Source of the DNA: G963668605 sp963668605
Lineage (GTDB): Bacteria > Acidobacteriota > Terriglobia > Bryobacterales > Bryobacteraceae
Assembly (NCBI GenBank): GCA_963668605.1
Contig: OY764903.1
Location: 1,674,001-1,738,000 of the forward strand
Direction: 5' to 3'
Length of the DNA stretch: 64,000 bases
The notes beneath the pieces were generated by a model that had not been told where the DNA came from, did no database searches, and saw only the letters and a list, made by a program, of their open reading frames with translations. The position numbers and the translations under genes are program-made. Position 1 is the first letter of the stretch. Each line of letters begins with the position of its first letter. This document shows positions 25,763 to 33,872 of this stretch, in pieces.

Positions 25763-27199
25763 ATGGCGATCACGCGACGGATGTTTATGCAGCTTTCGAC
25801 GGTAGCGCTGGCGCAGACAGCCCGGCCGAATGTTCTGTTCATTGTCGTTGACGATTTGGATTGCCGGATCGGCTGTTTCGGCGACCTGGTGGCGAAGACG
25901 CCGCATCTAGACCGCGTGGCCGCCCGCGGTGTGCGATTCGACCGCGCATATTGCCAGTTCCCATTGTGTAACCCGACACGATCCTCTGTGCTTTCAGGCC
26001 GGTATCCAACGAGTACGGGGGTGTTGGACAACAACACTTTTCTGGTCCTCGGCCAAGGTCACGCCATACTGCCGACCTATTTCGAGCGCCATGGATATGC
26101 CACAGCGGCCTTCGGAAAAGTTTGGCATGGGACGAATCGAGGAGCGGCCAAAGGTGAGACAAAAGAGCTGGCCCAATGGTTCACACCCGATCAGCGCGCG
26201 GCTCAACAGGCCGCGGAACCAGACTACTGGGATCGCGTGCATTCTCCGTATCGGAACATGCAAACGGATCCAGCGAAGTATGCGAGTGCCAATGTGATTC
26301 GGCCGTTGGCTGAAGGTGATGACGGAGCGGACTCGAAGATCGCTGGGCAGGCGGAAACGGAGTTGGACAAAATGGCCGCGGGCGGGAAACCATTTTTCCT
26401 CGCGGTCGGATTTCACAAACCGCACGTGCCGCTACAAGCGCCCAAGAAGTATTTCGATATGTACCAGACGGCGGAGATGCCATTGCCACCCGACTTCGAC
26501 ACGGAGCCGCGACAGTTGCCTGGCATGCCGCGCGATGAGTTCCGGCAAAACATCGATCTGTATGCGGGGCGCTCCTTCACGGCCCTGGAGGCACGGGAGG
26601 CGATGCGGGCTTACTATGCTTGCATCAGCTATATGGATGCGCAGGTTGGGCGCTTGCTCGACAGGTTACAGAAGCTGGGGTTGGAGAAGAACACGATCGT
26701 TGTACTGTGGGGCGACCATGGGTGGCACTTGAGCGAGAAGGGCATGTGGGCCAAGGGCACGCTGTTTGAAGTGTCGGCACGCGGGCCGCTGTTGGTAGCC
26801 GATCCGCGGAAACGGACCGCGGGGCAAGTCTCGCGGCGGGTCGTGCAGTACTTGGACCTCTATCCGACGCTGGTGGATTTATGCGCCCTGCCGAAGGCGG
26901 AATGGACCGAGGGCACGCCGTTGACTCCGCTGCTCGACAATCCGCAGGCCGCATGGGATCGGCCGGCTTACACCGTTCAGACGCGAAACTGGTCCATTGG
27001 CCGAAGCGTACGCGACGAGCGTTGGCGCTACACGGAATGGGACGAGGGACGGCGAGGAACGGCGCTGTTCGATCATGACCACGATCCGCATGAGACACGG
27101 AATCTGTCAGCGGATCCACAGCATGCTGGGACGGTACGGCGAATGCAGAAGTTGCTGCGTGATGGACCGGTAGCGCCGCGCCCGAAAACTCGAATATGA
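25763..27199 (+). CDS. Sulfatase, iduronate-2-sulfatase-like (CNPTR)
   Basis: 478 residues. AGGAGA lies 8 nt before ATG 25763. The N-terminus has twin Arg and a short hydrophobic part (ITRRMFMQLSTVALAQTA). Metal ligands lie in NVLFIVVDDLDCRIGCFG. The activation motif is C-N-P-T-R with Cys69: the usual Ser after Pro is Thr, a known but less common variant. Other pieces are FGKVWHGTN, GFHKPHVPLQAP and VVLWGDHGWHLSEKGMW, which match the iduronate-2-sulfatase-like branch (S1_7). The gene lies between the two 36-bp repeats. Confidence 0.92.
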   Translation: MAITRRMFMQLSTVALAQTARPNVLFIVVDDLDCRIGCFGDLVAKTPHLDRVAARGVRFDRAYCQFPLCNPTRSSVLSGRYPTSTGVLDNNTFLVLGQGHAILPTYFERHGYATAAFGKVWHGTNRGAAKGETKELAQWFTPDQRAAQQAAEPDYWDRVHSPYRNMQTDPAKYASANVIRPLAEGDDGADSKIAGQAETELDKMAAGGKPFFLAVGFHKPHVPLQAPKKYFDMYQTAEMPLPPDFDTEPRQLPGMPRDEFRQNIDLYAGRSFTALEAREAMRAYYACISYMDAQVGRLLDRLQKLGLEKNTIVVLWGDHGWHLSEKGMWAKGTLFEVSARGPLLVADPRKRTAGQVSRRVVQYLDLYPTLVDLCALPKAEWTEGTPLTPLLDNPQAAWDRPAYTVQTRNWSIGRSVRDERWRYTEWDEGRRGTALFDHDHDPHETRNLSADPQHAGTVRRMQKLLRDGPVAPRPKTRI

Positions 27200-27225
27200 T
27201 GTACTGGCGAAGCCGCAAATACGGC

Positions 27226-27247
27226 CCCGCTCGACCAGCGGAGCGGG
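27226..27247. terminator. Possible hairpin terminator between convergent genes
   Basis: CCCGCTC (27226-27232) pairs with GAGCGGG (27241-27247) across an 8-nt loop, between the sulfatase (+) and DUF1080 (-) genes. There is no U-run on either side, so it is a weak or Rho-assisted candidate. Confidence 0.35.
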
Positions 27248-27253
27248 CAAATA

Positions 27254-27289
27254 GCGCTCCGGCTTACGTTTTAGAAACCGGCCGCAGGC
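27254..27289 (+). repeat. 36-bp imperfect direct repeat, right copy
   Basis: Partner of 25699-25734 (33/36 identical). It overlaps the last codons and stop of the DUF1080 gene (RLRPVSKT). Confidence 0.65.
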
Positions 27290-27872
27290 GGATGTTGCGG
27301 ACGCGCACTTCCATGCCGTCGAACTGCTTGCCGGCGTGAAGCTGGATTCCGACGCTGCCCGCGCCCGGGAACGTCGCGTCGCGGACATCCACCACTTTCT
27401 TGCCATTCAACTCGATCGTGATATGATCGCCCACCGCACGGATGCGCATCTTGTTCCACCCGTCGCGTTTCACGGAAGAGGCGTCGCGGTTCTCTGCGAT
27501 GAAGGCTTTGCCCATGCAGTAAAGCGACCCGGATAGAACGCCTGGATGGCTCGGCTGGTCGAGGAAATCCGCCTGATAGCCGGTCCTGGGCGCCGCCACG
27601 CGAAACCACAAACCGCTGTTGCCCGGAAAGCGCATGGTCCATTCGGCTTCGAGTTCAAAGTCGGCCCACTGCTGTTCGCTGAACAGATCGCCCGACGCTC
27701 CGTCAACGCCCTGCCGCCCGACGATCGCGCCGTCGGAGATGGACCAGGCTGCTTTGCCCTCGGTCCTCCAGCCTTTCAAGCTTTTTCCGTCGAACAGGGA
27801 AATCCACTTGTCCCCGTCCGCCGCGAAAGCCATTGCCGTCACCCCACCGAGCAGAAAACCGCGTCTTTGCAT
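27264..27872 (-). CDS. DUF1080 (3-keto-disaccharide hydrolase family) protein, exported
   Basis: 202 residues. A Tat-like N-terminus (MQRRGFLLGGVTAMAFAA) precedes the DUF1080 lectin-like jelly roll. Signatures are WISLFDGKSLKGWRTEG (about 23-39), SDGAIVGRQG, FELEAEWTMRFPGNSGLWFR, GWNKMRIRAVGDHITIELNG and GSVGIQLHAG. Characterised members hydrolyse 3-keto-glycosides. It is the last gene of a minus-strand group (epimerase-like 2, epimerase-like 1, URO-D, DUF1080), 30 bp after URO-D. The context supports glycoside degradation via oxidised sugars. Confidence 0.92.
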   Translation of the reverse strand: MQRRGFLLGGVTAMAFAADGDKWISLFDGKSLKGWRTEGKAAWSISDGAIVGRQGVDGASGDLFSEQQWADFELEAEWTMRFPGNSGLWFRVAAPRTGYQADFLDQPSHPGVLSGSLYCMGKAFIAENRDASSVKRDGWNKMRIRAVGDHITIELNGKKVVDVRDATFPGAGSVGIQLHAGKQFDGMEVRVRNIRLRPVSKT

Positions 27873-27902
27873 CTTGTTCCTCTTTCCGGAATGTCGACCT
27901 GG

Positions 27903-29333
27903 TCAGAAGCTCAAAACCAAGTTCCAGATATAAGTGTAGGCCAGACCATCAATGTCATCCCAGACGCGCCGCACCAGCGCCGGATCGCCTGAGATCGGCG
28001 GTAGTTCCTTCAACTTCTCCTCGAAGGCGCGGCAGGAACCCGGACGCAGGCGCGGCGCGGTGATCCAGGCCGGAAGGCCTTGGGCCGGCTGCGCCGCGGG
28101 CTGCAGCGGCACTTTGGCCGAAGGCGACGACGGCGAGCGGTAGACGCCGTACTCGAGCGTCGCATCCGTCATCGCCTTCAGGTTCTCGAGCGCGGTGTCG
28201 TTCTGCATGATGGCGCTGGCGTCCATCAGATACCCGCCCTCTGCGCCGATCGTCTCGATCAGCTTGCGGCAGTGCGCCTTGACTTCCTCCGGCTTGGCGA
28301 ATGCTAGCAGCGTGTTGGGCACGCCGCCGCTCAGACAGAATTTCTTGCCGAGAATACTCGCGGCAAGGGCTGGGTTGCTGCGATCCAGGTGATAGATGAT
28401 GCTGCCGGCGGGCAACTCAGCGAAGCGCTCCAAATGCGCATCCCACTTGCCTTCGGCATAGAACAGCACCTGGTTGCCTTGCGCCCAGAGCGCGTCGACG
28501 ATCGGCCTGAGCGTCGGCCAGTAAATCGTTTCGAAGTGCTCTTTGGAGATGAACGGAGTGCAGCCGCGATGCATCCAGATCGGGATCGGAATTTGCTTGC
28601 CGGGATCCGCGCTGGTCAAGGCGATGTAGCCCAAATGCGGCATCAGCGCATCGCAGGCCTGCTGCACCTTTTCTGGTATCTCCATCAGGTCGAAGGCCAG
28701 GCCGATGTAGCCGCGCATCTTGTCGGCCAGGATGTCCAGAGGCGCCTTCAACATTCCGCATATCGACGAGACCGTACCGCATTCCCGGCGCATCCGCTCG
28801 ACGTGCGGACCGTACGCGTTGAAGTAGCTGAGCATCGACATGCCGCCCTTTACGAGCGACAGGTTGTTGCGGTACGACGTGGGCGCGCCCTTCGCACTGA
28901 CTTCGGTCGAGACGCGCGGCAGCCACGTTTCATAGAGGAAACGCACCGGGTCTTCGATCAACTCGTCGTACTCCTCGCGCTTCATGAAGGCTTCCTGCTC
29001 GGCGGGCTCGCGGTACTGGAACGCAACATCCGGACCGACGTCGATGCCGGGGATGCCGTAGTAGCGCAGGCCCGCTGCCTGGGTCAGGCCCGTCCAGACG
29101 TAGACCATGTTCGACACGACGGCGTCCCAGTCATAGTCCTTGCAGCAGCGGACCACCGCCTCGAAGGCCAAGTTGTAGTCATGCGTGACTTGCTGGCAGG
29201 TGAAGCCGGCGTGCCGCGCGGTGATCTCAGCGGCAAACGGGCGCATTGGAACGCGGTCCGGCATCCCGTTATGCATCGCCGTGACGTAACGGTTCAGGCG
29301 TGCGGCGTAGAGTTCCTCCATCCCGGCACTCAT
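27903..29333 (-). CDS. URO-D-like protein lacking the His-x-Cys motif
   Basis: 476 residues. The TIM-barrel N-terminus RLNRYVTAMHNGMPDRVPMRP is the family hallmark. At the position of the HxC metal site the sequence reads LFYAEGKWDAHLERF, so neither a corrinoid-type zinc site nor HemE chemistry is expected. A C-terminal extension (about 395-476), rich in Pro and Ala then helical, is not part of the core fold. Its ATG overlaps the stop of the upstream epimerase-like gene (ATGA). Operon membership with sugar enzymes suggests a catabolic role, possibly demethylation. This is inferred from context only. Confidence 0.85.
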   Translation of the reverse strand: MSAGMEELYAARLNRYVTAMHNGMPDRVPMRPFAAEITARHAGFTCQQVTHDYNLAFEAVVRCCKDYDWDAVVSNMVYVWTGLTQAAGLRYYGIPGIDVGPDVAFQYREPAEQEAFMKREEYDELIEDPVRFLYETWLPRVSTEVSAKGAPTSYRNNLSLVKGGMSMLSYFNAYGPHVERMRRECGTVSSICGMLKAPLDILADKMRGYIGLAFDLMEIPEKVQQACDALMPHLGYIALTSADPGKQIPIPIWMHRGCTPFISKEHFETIYWPTLRPIVDALWAQGNQVLFYAEGKWDAHLERFAELPAGSIIYHLDRSNPALAASILGKKFCLSGGVPNTLLAFAKPEEVKAHCRKLIETIGAEGGYLMDASAIMQNDTALENLKAMTDATLEYGVYRSPSSPSAKVPLQPAAQPAQGLPAWITAPRLRPGSCRAFEEKLKELPPISGDPALVRRVWDDIDGLAYTYIWNLVLSF

Positions 29334-30196
29334 GCTTCCGCTTCCACGGCCTGCAGCGTCTTGCGTGCAAAAGCCAGGTTGCGGCTCAGGTCGCTCTGTT
29401 TGTCTCCGGAAGGAGCCGATGTCTCAAAATTGAGGTAACCCTTATAGCCCGAATCGCGGATAGCGCGGAAGCATTCCGTGAAGTTGACCTTGCCCTCACC
29501 CATGTACTCTTTGTCCTTGATGTGGATCTGGCAGATGCGTTTGCCGCCGAGCCAGCGGATCTCCTTCGGTGCATCGAATCCGCCTGTATTGGTAGCATTG
29601 CCTACATCGTAGTAGACCTTCAACGCGTGCGAGCCGACGCGGTCCATGATCCACGCATTGTCTTCCGCCGAAATCACATTCTCGAGCCCGAGCTGGATTC
29701 CGGCCTTTTCCGCGGCCCCCACGTGCTCCTTCAGAATGTCGGCAACGCGCCCCATCTCACTCCGGTTGGTCAGTCCGTTCTTCCCGAAAAAAGGCATCAA
29801 CAGAACGCCTGCCTGCATCGCGTGCGCGATGGCAATGCCTTCCGGCAGAAAGGCCGGCGCCGCCGGGTCGTCCTTCAATCCGTGCACGTGAAAGATATCG
29901 AGCACGACGCCGGCGATCGCGAGCTTGTTGGTGCGTGCCGCTTCCATGTACTGTTTCTGCAGAGCTGCGTCGGCGAGCGGCAGCTTACCCGCGGTCAACA
30001 ATCTGCCAATGTTCAGTTCGACGCCGGCGAGTCCAACCCGCCGCGCCACGTCGAACATCTCCACCGAGGGTTTGGCGGCTAGCGAGCCCTGCATCGCACC
30101 AAACCGCACGGGCAATTTTCCGGCCGCCGAGGCGCGGCTCACACCTGCGAGCGCCGCAGCGCTTGTGAATTTCAGACAGTCTCTTCGAGTAATCAT
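29330..30196 (-). CDS. Sugar phosphate isomerase/epimerase-like TIM barrel, Tat-exported
   Basis: 288 residues. ATG 30196 is preceded by GGGAGGATGG and starts a Tat signal (MITRRDCLKFTSAAALAGVS). The AP-endonuclease-2-like barrel has metal ligands in expected places: IQLGLENVISAED (Glu), LKVYYDVGNATN (Asp), ICQIHIKDKEY (His) and YLNFETSAPSG (Glu). Family members isomerise free sugars or cleave 3-keto-glycosides. The export signal makes a periplasmic sugar step likely. It is coupled by a 4-nt overlap to the URO-D gene. Confidence 0.88.
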   Translation of the reverse strand: MITRRDCLKFTSAAALAGVSRASAAGKLPVRFGAMQGSLAAKPSVEMFDVARRVGLAGVELNIGRLLTAGKLPLADAALQKQYMEAARTNKLAIAGVVLDIFHVHGLKDDPAAPAFLPEGIAIAHAMQAGVLLMPFFGKNGLTNRSEMGRVADILKEHVGAAEKAGIQLGLENVISAEDNAWIMDRVGSHALKVYYDVGNATNTGGFDAPKEIRWLGGKRICQIHIKDKEYMGEGKVNFTECFRAIRDSGYKGYLNFETSAPSGDKQSDLSRNLAFARKTLQAVEAEA

Positions 30197-30293
30197 GTTT
30201 CCATCCTCCCGGGCGGCCGAGCGGCCCGTTGACCAGAGTGACAAGCCTGTTTATATCACACCGCGAGCCCGCCAATAGCGTCTATCCGAGAGC

Positions 30294-31151
30294 CTAGCCG
30301 AGCGACACCTCCCGATGGACTTGCTTGAGAAAGCGCAGACCTTCCGTGGCGAGCTGATCCGCGGAATCAGCCAGCTTGCGCCAAATGCAGCAGGTCCGCG
30401 CAATACTCTCGAAATCCGGATCGAAGGACTCGATCGTGATGCATCCGTCATAGCGCACCTGCTTCAGCGCGCGGAAAAACTCAGTCCAGGGTACGAGACC
30501 GCGGCCCGGAATTCCACGTTGATTCTCGCAAGCGTGCACGTAGCCAAGCTGACGATTCGCAGCAAGCACCGCCGCCGTGAAGTTGTCCTCTTCGCGGATC
30601 ATGTGGAACGTGTCGAGATGTACCTTTACGTTCGGGATCCCGACTTCCTCAATGAACCGGACAGCATCCGCCGCGATGTTGATGAAGTGCGACTCGAAAC
30701 GGTTGACAGGTTCGATACCCAGAATCAGATCTGAACTGCTCTGCGCATAGGCTGCGATCTCACGGTAGCCTTCGACGCCCCACTTCCATTCGTCCGCGCT
30801 CCGCATCTTGCCGGTGAGATAGCCCCAGCCGCAGTAGATCATGCCGCCGAACACGCGGGCTCCCGCCTCATTGCTCAGGTCGATCAGGCGCTTTGAGAAC
30901 TCGATGCCCGCTTTACGCACAGCCGGATCGGGCGAGATGATGTTGTACTGCTCCGGCATACCATAGCCGGTGTTGACCGTCAGACCCAGGTCCCGCGCCG
31001 CAGCCTTGACCTTCGCGGCCGGAAAGCGATCCGGGTCGAAAGGCAGCAGTTCCACCGCATCAAATCCCATCCGCTTGAACTTGTCGAGCAGCGGCAAGTC
31101 CTTTTCGACGAACGCCTCCGTGAACAGTAGCGAGTGAATTCCAAATTGCAT
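30294..31151 (-). CDS. Sugar phosphate isomerase/epimerase (D-psicose/tagatose 3-epimerase-like)
   Basis: 285 residues, no signal peptide. The true start is ATG 31151 (MQFGIHSLLFTEAF), with GGGAGG 7 nt upstream. The four metal ligands of the ketose-3-epimerase barrel are recognisable: LGIEPVNRFESHF (Glu), KVHLDTFHMIREE (Asp), YVHACENQRGIPG (His) and ITIESFDPDF (Glu). The HLDTFHM and NRGIPG-like pieces are typical of DTE/DPE enzymes. It is cytoplasmic, unlike its exported neighbour, and would act on imported ketoses. It heads the operon and is divergent from the ROK kinase gene (156 bp apart). Confidence 0.9.
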   Translation of the reverse strand: MQFGIHSLLFTEAFVEKDLPLLDKFKRMGFDAVELLPFDPDRFPAAKVKAAARDLGLTVNTGYGMPEQYNIISPDPAVRKAGIEFSKRLIDLSNEAGARVFGGMIYCGWGYLTGKMRSADEWKWGVEGYREIAAYAQSSSDLILGIEPVNRFESHFINIAADAVRFIEEVGIPNVKVHLDTFHMIREEDNFTAAVLAANRQLGYVHACENQRGIPGRGLVPWTEFFRALKQVRYDGCITIESFDPDFESIARTCCIWRKLADSADQLATEGLRFLKQVHREVSLG

Positions 31152-31307
31152 GGCAATGCCTCCCAATCATTCTTAGCACCGCGGCCAGCGCAGAACAATC
31201 TCGCGCCGCGAGAGCTCCCGCAGTCAGTCCGTATTCCCTAAAGCCAATTCGACTCCTGCTATTCTGGAAGTTTTGGAACTGAAATCATTCAAACGAGGAC
31301 AACAATC

Positions 31308-32330
31308 GTGCCAGTAGTCGCCGGAGTGGATCTTGGCGGAACCGCCATTAATTACACCCTAGTCAACGAGCAAGCCGAGTTTCTGATCGATGGGCTCTGC
31401 GAGCATCCCGCGCTTTCGAAAGAGGGACCCGTAGTCTGCCTCAATCAGATCGCCGAGGGACTCCAGATCGCGGTCGAGAAGGCCGGACTCACGCTGGCCG
31501 ACGTCGTGGTCGTCGGTCTCGACACGCCAGGTCCGGCGAGCGCCACCGGCGTGCTCAGCGCCAAGGGCTCAACCAATTTCGTGCATCCCGATTGGGCTGG
31601 CTTCGACATCCGCGAGCAGCTCGCGCACAGGCTCGGCAAGCCGGTCACGTATCTGAATGATGGCAATGCGGGCGCGCTGTGGGGCCACTTCACGCTCTTC
31701 GGCGCAAGCAACCAGGCGACCTCGATTTCAGCGATCATCGGCACGGGCCTCGGCGGCGGCGTAATCACCGGCGGCAACGTCCTCAAGGGCCGCAAGGGCT
31801 TTGGCGGTGAGTTGGGCCACGTGCTGCTGCCCTACCAGAGCATCGCGGGCATTGATGGTTTGAAGCCCGACTGCAATTGCGGACGCACCGGCGACCTGGA
31901 ATCGCTCTGCTCGTTGACCGCCATCGCCAGGACGTTCCTGCCGTACTTCCTGCCACGCTATCCAGGTCATGACCTGGGCAAGCTTGGCGACATTCAGAAA
32001 GCCGCAAAACTGGTGCGCGGCCTCGCCGAAAACGGTGATCCGATGTGCAAGGAAATCTTCCGCGTACAGGCCCACGCGCTCGGCGTCTTCTTCGACGAGA
32101 TGATCAACACCTTCGATCCCGACGCCCTGCTTGTCGGCGGCGGCGCGATCGAAACGAAAGCTGAGTTCCAGCGCTGGTTTGTCGAGGAGATTCGCAAGGG
32201 GATGCCCACGCAGCGCGAAGAGCAGGTCGATATCCCGATCTATGTGATGCCTAACGGCGACACCGCCGGCGCGCGCGGCGCGGCCATCGAGGCGCTCTCG
32301 CTGGCACGGCAAAGCGGGCTTCTCGGCTAG
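31308..32330 (+). CDS. ROK family sugar kinase
   Basis: 340 residues. It starts at GTG 31308 with ACGAGGACAA upstream. The phosphate-binding start is VAGVDLGGTAINY. The catalytic Asp118 lies in YLNDGNAGALWG, and IIGTGLGGGVITGG is the second nucleotide-binding loop. The ROK zinc motif appears as GELGH then CNCGRTGDLES: two Cys and His remain, but the usual third Cys (CxCGxxGC) is Asp, so zinc binding may be altered. Probable glucokinase or fructokinase phosphorylating the sugar released by the divergent epimerase/DUF1080 operon. No HTH domain, so it is not a ROK repressor. Confidence 0.9.
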   Translation: MPVVAGVDLGGTAINYTLVNEQAEFLIDGLCEHPALSKEGPVVCLNQIAEGLQIAVEKAGLTLADVVVVGLDTPGPASATGVLSAKGSTNFVHPDWAGFDIREQLAHRLGKPVTYLNDGNAGALWGHFTLFGASNQATSISAIIGTGLGGGVITGGNVLKGRKGFGGELGHVLLPYQSIAGIDGLKPDCNCGRTGDLESLCSLTAIARTFLPYFLPRYPGHDLGKLGDIQKAAKLVRGLAENGDPMCKEIFRVQAHALGVFFDEMINTFDPDALLVGGGAIETKAEFQRWFVEEIRKGMPTQREEQVDIPIYVMPNGDTAGARGAAIEALSLARQSGLLG

Positions 32331-32552
32331 GAGCCACTGCCCCGTTCAGCAGCGCCGGCGAAAAAGGCGAGCCGCCGGCGCAACGCTCCGGCGTTGCAGA
32401 GTCCGCCGGTAAAGCGTTCGTATTCGCAGATGCAACTCGCGCTCAAGTACAGTCTCTGATCTGGACGGATTACTACGCGCGCAACATCGGCGACCCCAGC
32501 CGCAACATGGAAATGATCGGCCGCCATTTGTGCTCGCTGAAATATAGGAGCG

Positions 32553-33872
32553 TCAACGCCGCCCAGGGAATCCGGAGCGGGCTGGCGGAGGTGGAGGCAG
32601 TTGCTCGGGTTCGGGCTCCACGACCACCTTCTTGGGACGCGCGTCCAGACGCGTGCGGATCAGTTCGTCCTTCGCCTTATGGAACTTCGGAGAACCTGGC
32701 TCCAGGCCGCTGACCTCGGTCACAACTGCATCGGTGACCTCTTGGGCGATTGAGAGATGCTTCTGCAGGAAATTGCGGATGCGGTCCTGAACGATGCGCT
32801 GCTGTGAGCGCACGAGCAGGAAGAGCAACTGCTCACCCGGCGCCGCGGAAGCAGCCGCGAAAAACTTGGACGGTTTCTGTAGCTTGGCCGATTTGAGTAT
32901 GGACTCCAGCTTTTTCGCCTTCGCCTCCAGCTTTTGCCAGAGATCGATTTCGGAGCGCTGCATGGCTGCAGCCTTGATCAGCCCGGTCTTCTCCTTAGGC
33001 GTCAACTTTTCCGTGAGGATAAACAGAAACAGACCCAGGTTCTCGACGGGAAATTCAACACCGAAGGGTACACTCTGCCGGGCCTTGACGAGCTTGGCCA
33101 GTCCGGCGTGATTCACTTTGGCGCCAGAGAGCGCGGGCGAATACAGCGGCAGCAGTTTTTCTTGTTCGAATGCCTTGACCACCTCATCCGGGTTGGACTC
33201 GTTGGCCATCTGGCGCAGTTCCTCGAACAACACGCGCGGCGGAATGCGCGCCTCCACGCCGGCCTCGCGCGCATTCTGGTATTGAGATTGCGTACGTTCC
33301 TCGACGGCAAAACCGAGGCGCGTACGGAAACGGATCAGGCGCAGCAGGCGCGTGGGATCGTCGTAGAGCGTGTAGTTTCCGGTGGCGCGGATCTCGCGCC
33401 GTTCGAGGTCCGCCAACCCGTTGGTCGGATCCATCAGCAGACCGCGCGACCTGCGGTTTAGCGACAGCGCGATCGCATTGATCGTGAAATCGCGACCCTG
33501 CAAATCCTCGTGGATTGTTGCCGGCGTGATCTGCGGTTTGGAACCGGGCTTGGCGTACTTCTCGCGTCGTGCCATCGTGACCTCACACGTCACGCCGGCT
33601 GGAAAAATCAGTTCCGCGCTCTTGCGGTGTTCATCGAGCGAAACGATTGTGGCGCCGTGGTGCTTAACGAGATCCTTGGCCAACTTCGGCGCGTTGCCCT
33701 CGACGGTGAAATCGAGGTCGCGGATGATAAACCCGCCGAGCATATCGCGCATTGCGCCGCCCGTGAGGTACAGCGGAACGTTTTCGAGATTCGCGGCAGA
33801 CTGAACCGCAGCCACAACGCGGCTTTGCTCCGCACTGAGGTGGCTTTCGAGCATGAACATGTAGTCACTCAT
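32553..33872 (-). CDS. cca: CCA tRNA nucleotidyltransferase / poly(A) polymerase-type enzyme
   Basis: 439 residues. Class II nucleotidyltransferase head: LTGGAMRDMLGG (about 36-47), then IRDLDFTVEG with the two metal-binding Asp, and RDFTINAIALSLNRR. The neck motif DDPTRLLRLIRFRTRLGF follows, then an all-helical body and a Pro-rich tail (PPPPPA). It adds or repairs the tRNA 3' CCA; a poly(A) polymerase role cannot be excluded. ATGA overlap with the upstream recombinase gene shows translational coupling. Some Acidobacteria split A-adding and CC-adding enzymes, so specificity is uncertain. Confidence 0.9.
   Translation of the reverse strand: MSDYMFMLESHLSAEQSRVVAAVQSAANLENVPLYLTGGAMRDMLGGFIIRDLDFTVEGNAPKLAKDLVKHHGATIVSLDEHRKSAELIFPAGVTCEVTMARREKYAKPGSKPQITPATIHEDLQGRDFTINAIALSLNRRSRGLLMDPTNGLADLERREIRATGNYTLYDDPTRLLRLIRFRTRLGFAVEERTQSQYQNAREAGVEARIPPRVLFEELRQMANESNPDEVVKAFEQEKLLPLYSPALSGAKVNHAGLAKLVKARQSVPFGVEFPVENLGLFLFILTEKLTPKEKTGLIKAAAMQRSEIDLWQKLEAKAKKLESILKSAKLQKPSKFFAAASAAPGEQLLFLLVRSQQRIVQDRIRNFLQKHLSIAQEVTDAVVTEVSGLEPGSPKFHKAKDELIRTRLDARPKKVVVEPEPEQLPPPPPARSGFPGRR

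Noticed and set aside
28389..29438. 349-codon plus-strand open frame opposite the second URO-D gene
   Set aside because: Antisense shadow; no ribosome-binding site, no family motif, and it crosses the junction of two coupled genes.
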